In this document: positions 23,280-26,244 of the stretch, in pieces
How the letters are laid out: each line of letters begins with the position of its first letter
Position numbering within the stretch: the first letter of the stretch is position 1
DNA from: Lachnoclostridium sp. UBA7215
GTDB taxonomy: Bacteria; Bacillota; Clostridia; Lachnospirales; Lachnospiraceae
Assembly: GCA_002490465.1 (NCBI GenBank)
Contig: DKUB01000088.1
Span: 2,210-28,453 of the forward strand
Length of the DNA stretch: 26,244 nt
Direction of reading: 5' to 3'
Position numbers and translations under genes: made by a program
Notes under the pieces: generated by a model
What the model was told of the DNA's origin: nothing
Database searches by the model: none
What the model saw: the letters and a program-made list of their open reading frames with translations, nothing else

Positions 23280-24464
23280 ATGGTACAGGCTTTTTTAATA
23301 AAATATGCAGAAATAGGAATAAAGGGGAAAAACCGTTATGTGTTTGAAAATGCTCTTGTCCGGCGGATTTCGGAACGGTTAGAGCGATGTGGCGGTGATT
23401 TTTCAGTGGAAAAGGAACAGGGGAGAATCTATGTGGAAGCCCAGACGGAGTTTGACAGGGACGAGGTTGTGACGGCCCTGACACACGTATTTGGAATTGC
23501 CCACATCTGTCCTGTCGTTTTAGTGCGCGATAAATCCTTTGGAAATGTATGCAAAAATCTTGTGGAGCATATGCAGGAAGAGTTAGGGGACAAGCCCTTT
23601 ACATTCAAAGTATTTGCCAAGAGGAGCGATAAGGAATATCCGATGGAGAGTCCGGAAATATGTGCCGTGGCGGGAGATTATATATTGCAGCATATGGAAA
23701 ATGCCCGCGTGGATGTGCATAAGCCGGAGTTAAAAGTATATATAGAAATCCGTCAGCGTGCTTATGTCTATGTGACAAGTATCAAGGGACCGGGTGGTAT
23801 GCCGGTGGGTACAAGTGAGCGTGCCATGCTTTTGTTATCCGGCGGGATTGACAGTCCGGTAGCCGGGTATATGATGGCAAAACGGGGTGTCCGCATTGAG
23901 GCGGTTTATTTTCATGCGCCGCCTTATACAAGTGAGCGTGCCAAACAGAAGGTTGTTGATTTGGCAAGGATTGTGTCGGAATATACGGGGGAGATTCAGC
24001 TTCACATTGTGAACTTTACAGAGATTCAGCTCTATATTTATGACCAGTGTCCCCATGATGAATTAACAATCCTTATGCGCCGTTATATGATGAGAATTGC
24101 AGAACAGATTGCAAGGGACAGGCATTGCCTTTCCCTGATAACGGGAGAGAGTGTTGGGCAGGTGGCGAGCCAGACAATGCAGAGCCTTGCCGTAACAGAT
24201 GCCGTATGTGGTATGCCGGTATTCCGTCCGGTTATTGCGTTTGATAAAAATGAGATTATCGAGCTTGCAGAGCAGATTCAGACATTTGAGACTTCCATTC
24301 AGCCCTATGAAGACTGCTGTACGATATTTGTTGCGAAACACCCGGTGACCAAGCCGGAACTGGCAAAAATCGAGGCGTCAGAAAAAAAACTGGAAGAGAA
24401 AATAGGAGAAATGTTAGAAAAGACGATTGCCGGGAAAGAGGTTCTTTCTGTTTCGCCGGAATAA
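23280..24464 (+). CDS. thiI: tRNA uracil 4-sulfurtransferase
   Basis: A 394-residue enzyme that adenylates U8 of tRNA and replaces its oxygen with sulfur to make 4-thiouridine. A ferredoxin-like and THUMP RNA-binding region (~1-170) is followed by the PP-loop ATPase domain, with SGGIDSP beginning at S187. YEDCCTIF contains C346/C347, near the conserved cysteine of the AANH domain. There is no C-terminal rhodanese domain, so sulfur must come directly from the adjacent desulfurase, as in Bacillus. ATG 23280 is chosen because GGAG lies seven bases before it; longer in-frame starts run back into the previous gene. Confidence 0.95.
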   Translation: MVQAFLIKYAEIGIKGKNRYVFENALVRRISERLERCGGDFSVEKEQGRIYVEAQTEFDRDEVVTALTHVFGIAHICPVVLVRDKSFGNVCKNLVEHMQEELGDKPFTFKVFAKRSDKEYPMESPEICAVAGDYILQHMENARVDVHKPELKVYIEIRQRAYVYVTSIKGPGGMPVGTSERAMLLLSGGIDSPVAGYMMAKRGVRIEAVYFHAPPYTSERAKQKVVDLARIVSEYTGEIQLHIVNFTEIQLYIYDQCPHDELTILMRRYMMRIAEQIARDRHCLSLITGESVGQVASQTMQSLAVTDAVCGMPVFRPVIAFDKNEIIELAEQIQTFETSIQPYEDCCTIFVAKHPVTKPELAKIEASEKKLEEKIGEMLEKTIAGKEVLSVSPE

Positions 24465-24544
24465 AGGCAAAGAAAAGAAGCTAGCCGGCGAACCAGCATA
24501 GCCCCAAAGTAAGTAACATACCCAATATGCAATTGTCCCATATA

Positions 24545-24778
24545 CTATTCTGCGATAAATGGTTCAAGAGTAGAAAGAATTTCCTCGCAATCACTTTCGC
24601 TGTGGATATTCAGATCGATTGATTTGGATAAATCAAGACTGAAAATTCCCATAATGGATTTGGCATCAATAACATATCTGCCAGACACAAGGTCAAAATC
24701 TGCATCATACTTGGATACTGCATTTACAAATGCTTTTACCTTGTCAATGGAGTTAAGGGAAATTTTAACTGTTTTCAT
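24545..24778 (-). CDS. HPr-like protein lacking the catalytic histidine
   Basis: A 77-residue protein with the HPr fold. SKYDAD (22-27) and AKSIMGIFSLDLSKSID (39-55) align well with Bacillus HPr, and S41 matches the regulatory Ser46. The active-site loop GIHARPA is replaced, however: by my alignment the position of phospho-histidine 15 is S10 and that of Arg17 is D12. It therefore should not carry PTS phosphate, but it could still be a target of HPr kinase or act like the Bacillus paralogue Crh, which also lacks His15. ATG at 24778-24776 has AAGGAGG at 24794-24788 on this strand. It converges on thiI and is the only minus-strand gene recognised. Confidence 0.88.
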   Translation of the reverse strand: MKTVKISLNSIDKVKAFVNAVSKYDADFDLVSGRYVIDAKSIMGIFSLDLSKSIDLNIHSESDCEEILSTLEPFIAE

Positions 24779-24834
24779 AATCACATACCTCCTTGCGTTT
24801 AGTTTTGAAATAAAATATTTTAATTTCATTTATT

Positions 24835-24863
24835 ATAGTAGTATGAACAGGAACTTATGTCAA
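24835..24863 (-). promoter_or_regulatory. Promoter of the HPr-like gene
   Basis: Reading the minus strand, TTGACA (24863-24858) and TACTAT (24840-24835) are 17 bases apart, 57 bases before the start codon. An alternative TATAAT overlaps the -10 but would need a 20-base spacer. Confidence 0.55.
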
Positions 24864-24936
24864 TATCCAAAATTTACGAGGTCCGTGTGATTTAGAAGAT
24901 AATTTTGTGCAATTTGTCAAAAAGGAGTGCGTTTTT

Positions 24937-26244
24937 GTGCAATATAACAATAGAAACAAGCTTTCGGCTGCTTTTCTTACACTGGGATGTAAGGTAAATT
25001 ATTACGAGACAGGGAAAATGGTTGAGCAGTTTCAGAAAAAAGGCTTTGAGATTAAGGATTTTTCGGAAAGTGCAGATATTTATGTGGTGAATACCTGTAC
25101 AGTGACAAATATCGCGGACCGCAAATCAAGGCAGATGCTTCATCGGGCAAAAAAACGAAATCCGGACAGCATTGTAATTGCGGTGGGGTGCTATGTGGAT
25201 AGTGCCGGGCAGGATATTTTAAAGGATTCTGCAATCGATGCCGCTTTTTCAAACAGTGAAAAAGATAAAATCGCAGAACAGGTTATTCAGGCGTTTCATT
25301 TATCTCCGCAGGCAGGAACTGATATAGTTCCCCAAAAGGGACGTACAAGAGCTTATCTGAAAATTCAGGACGGCTGTAATCAGTTCTGCAGTTACTGTCT
25401 GATTCCCTATGTGCGCGGGGGAGGGGTTCTGACAGATATGCCGGTGGTGGAGGTGCTGCGTCAGGCGGAGGAGTTAGCAGCCCATGGTTATAAAGAAATT
25501 GTTCTGACAGGCATTCATTTATCTTCTTATGGCGTGGCGCAGTCTGAGGAAAAGAATTTTGTCAGACACGGGGGAAAGCCGCTGTTAGATGTTATCTGTC
25601 AGGTAGCTGACATTCCCGGGATTGAGAGAATCCGTCTTGGTTCACTCGAACCCCGCATTATCACAGAGGAGTTTTTGCTTGGCTTATCAGGAGTGGATAA
25701 ATTGTGTCCGCATTTTCATTTGTCTCTGCAGAGTGGGTGCGATAAGGTGTTAAAGCGGATGAACCGACATTACACAACAGTAGAATATAGAGAAAAGGTA
25801 GATTTGCTGCGTAGATTTTTTGATTATCCGGCAGTGACGACAGATGTTATCGTTGGCTTTCCGGGGGAGACGGATGAAGAGTTTTTGGCAACAAGGAAAT
25901 ATTTATCTGAAATCAGGCTGGCAGATATTCATGTCTTTAAATACTCGCCGCGTGCAGGGACACGGGCAGCCGGGCTGGACGGACAAATTTCACCGGAAAT
26001 AAAAAATATGCGGAGTGATATTCTCTTAGAAGATGTTAAGGAGTATCAGAGGGAATACCGCAGTTATTTTCTCGGCAGGGAAGAAAGTGTACTGTTCGAG
26101 GAAACTGTGACAGAGGATGGTGTGGAATTGTTAGCCGGATTAAATGAACGCCATGTAAAAATCGGTATTCCAATAGAAGAGGCTGTGAAAATGGGTTATA
26201 AAAGGAATCAAATTCATACAGTTACTGTAAAAAAAATTTTATTC
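24937..26244 (+). CDS. mtaB: tRNA (N6-threonylcarbamoyladenosine-37 C2)-methylthiotransferase, 3' end outside window
   Basis: A radical-SAM methylthiotransferase that converts t6A37 of tRNA to ms2t6A. The UPF0004 domain begins with FLTLGCKVNYYETGK and has the cysteines in LGCK, NTCTV and GCYV that hold the second iron-sulfur cluster. The radical-SAM triad is C147-x3-C151-x2-C154 (GCNQFCSYC). The LGCKVN signature points to MtaB and not MiaB or RimO. A C-terminal TRAM-like region starts near residue 375. The frame is open for 436 codons to the window edge, so the stop is not seen. GTG 24937 has AAAGGAG upstream; another in-frame GTG at 24907 sits in a copy of the same 11-base repeat. Confidence 0.94.
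   Translation, partial: MQYNNRNKLSAAFLTLGCKVNYYETGKMVEQFQKKGFEIKDFSESADIYVVNTCTVTNIADRKSRQMLHRAKKRNPDSIVIAVGCYVDSAGQDILKDSAIDAAFSNSEKDKIAEQVIQAFHLSPQAGTDIVPQKGRTRAYLKIQDGCNQFCSYCLIPYVRGGGVLTDMPVVEVLRQAEELAAHGYKEIVLTGIHLSSYGVAQSEEKNFVRHGGKPLLDVICQVADIPGIERIRLGSLEPRIITEEFLLGLSGVDKLCPHFHLSLQSGCDKVLKRMNRHYTTVEYREKVDLLRRFFDYPAVTTDVIVGFPGETDEEFLATRKYLSEIRLADIHVFKYSPRAGTRAAGLDGQISPEIKNMRSDILLEDVKEYQREYRSYFLGREESVLFEETVTEDGVELLAGLNERHVKIGIPIEEAVKMGYKRNQIHTVTVKKILF

Noticed and set aside
1..26244. CRISPR arrays, tRNA or rRNA genes, riboswitches
   Set aside because: No repeated spacer-like units, cloverleaf arms, rRNA cores or recognisable riboswitch motifs were seen on either strand; a covariance-model search was not possible here.

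Overview
The window reads like a chromosomal segment of a low-GC, meso-DAP-type Firmicute, most likely a gut Clostridia member of the Lachnospiraceae type. This is inferred from strong AGGAGG ribosome sites, ATGA-coupled genes, a MurE with the DNPR (diaminopimelate) signature, a CD3324-family regulator, a short ThiI without rhodanese domain, and an intramembrane-sensing kinase next to an FtsX-type ABC exporter. No rRNA, tRNA, CRISPR array or insertion sequence was seen. No gene-free stretch exceeds 300 bases; the longest (1271-1514) holds a terminator and an unusual inverted repeat.

Region 1 (1-5100) is the accessory part and the most interesting. An XRE-type repressor and a 272-aa tyrosine recombinase are followed by a same-strand cluster: two DUF2589-like proteins, a 508-aa stand-alone glycosyltransferase that matches the catalytic domain of large clostridial toxins (TcdA/TcdB) from its N-terminal helical region to its C-terminal Ser-x-Trp, an 86-aa protein of unknown family, and an endolysin-like N-acetylmuramoyl-L-alanine amidase. 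The toxin's translocation, autoprotease and receptor-binding parts are absent. My leading hypothesis is that this operon is an undescribed effector system: a glucosyltransferase with its own partners and a lytic release factor. The target and delivery route cannot be read from sequence.

Region 2 (5101-14343) is an envelope-stress and efflux block. It contains an OmpR-type response regulator and intramembrane-sensing kinase, an ABC ATPase plus large FtsX permease preceded by 11-bp-phased TGTCA direct repeats that look like the regulator's operator, and an RND exporter with a roughly 290-residue coiled-coil insertion.

Region 3 (14344-20373) mixes cell-wall and housekeeping genes: glutamate racemase, an M23 peptidase, a frameshifted small secreted-peptide gene, a CD3324-family protein, a MATE exporter, a Cof-type HAD phosphatase and MurE. 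MurI and MurE both feed peptidoglycan precursor synthesis.

Region 4 (20374-26244) holds a FliD-tail-like orphan protein and then RNA-modification genes: RsmE, a cysteine desulfurase paired with ThiI for 4-thiouridine, and MtaB, which runs off the window end. A minus-strand HPr-like protein without the phosphorylatable histidine sits between ThiI and MtaB.
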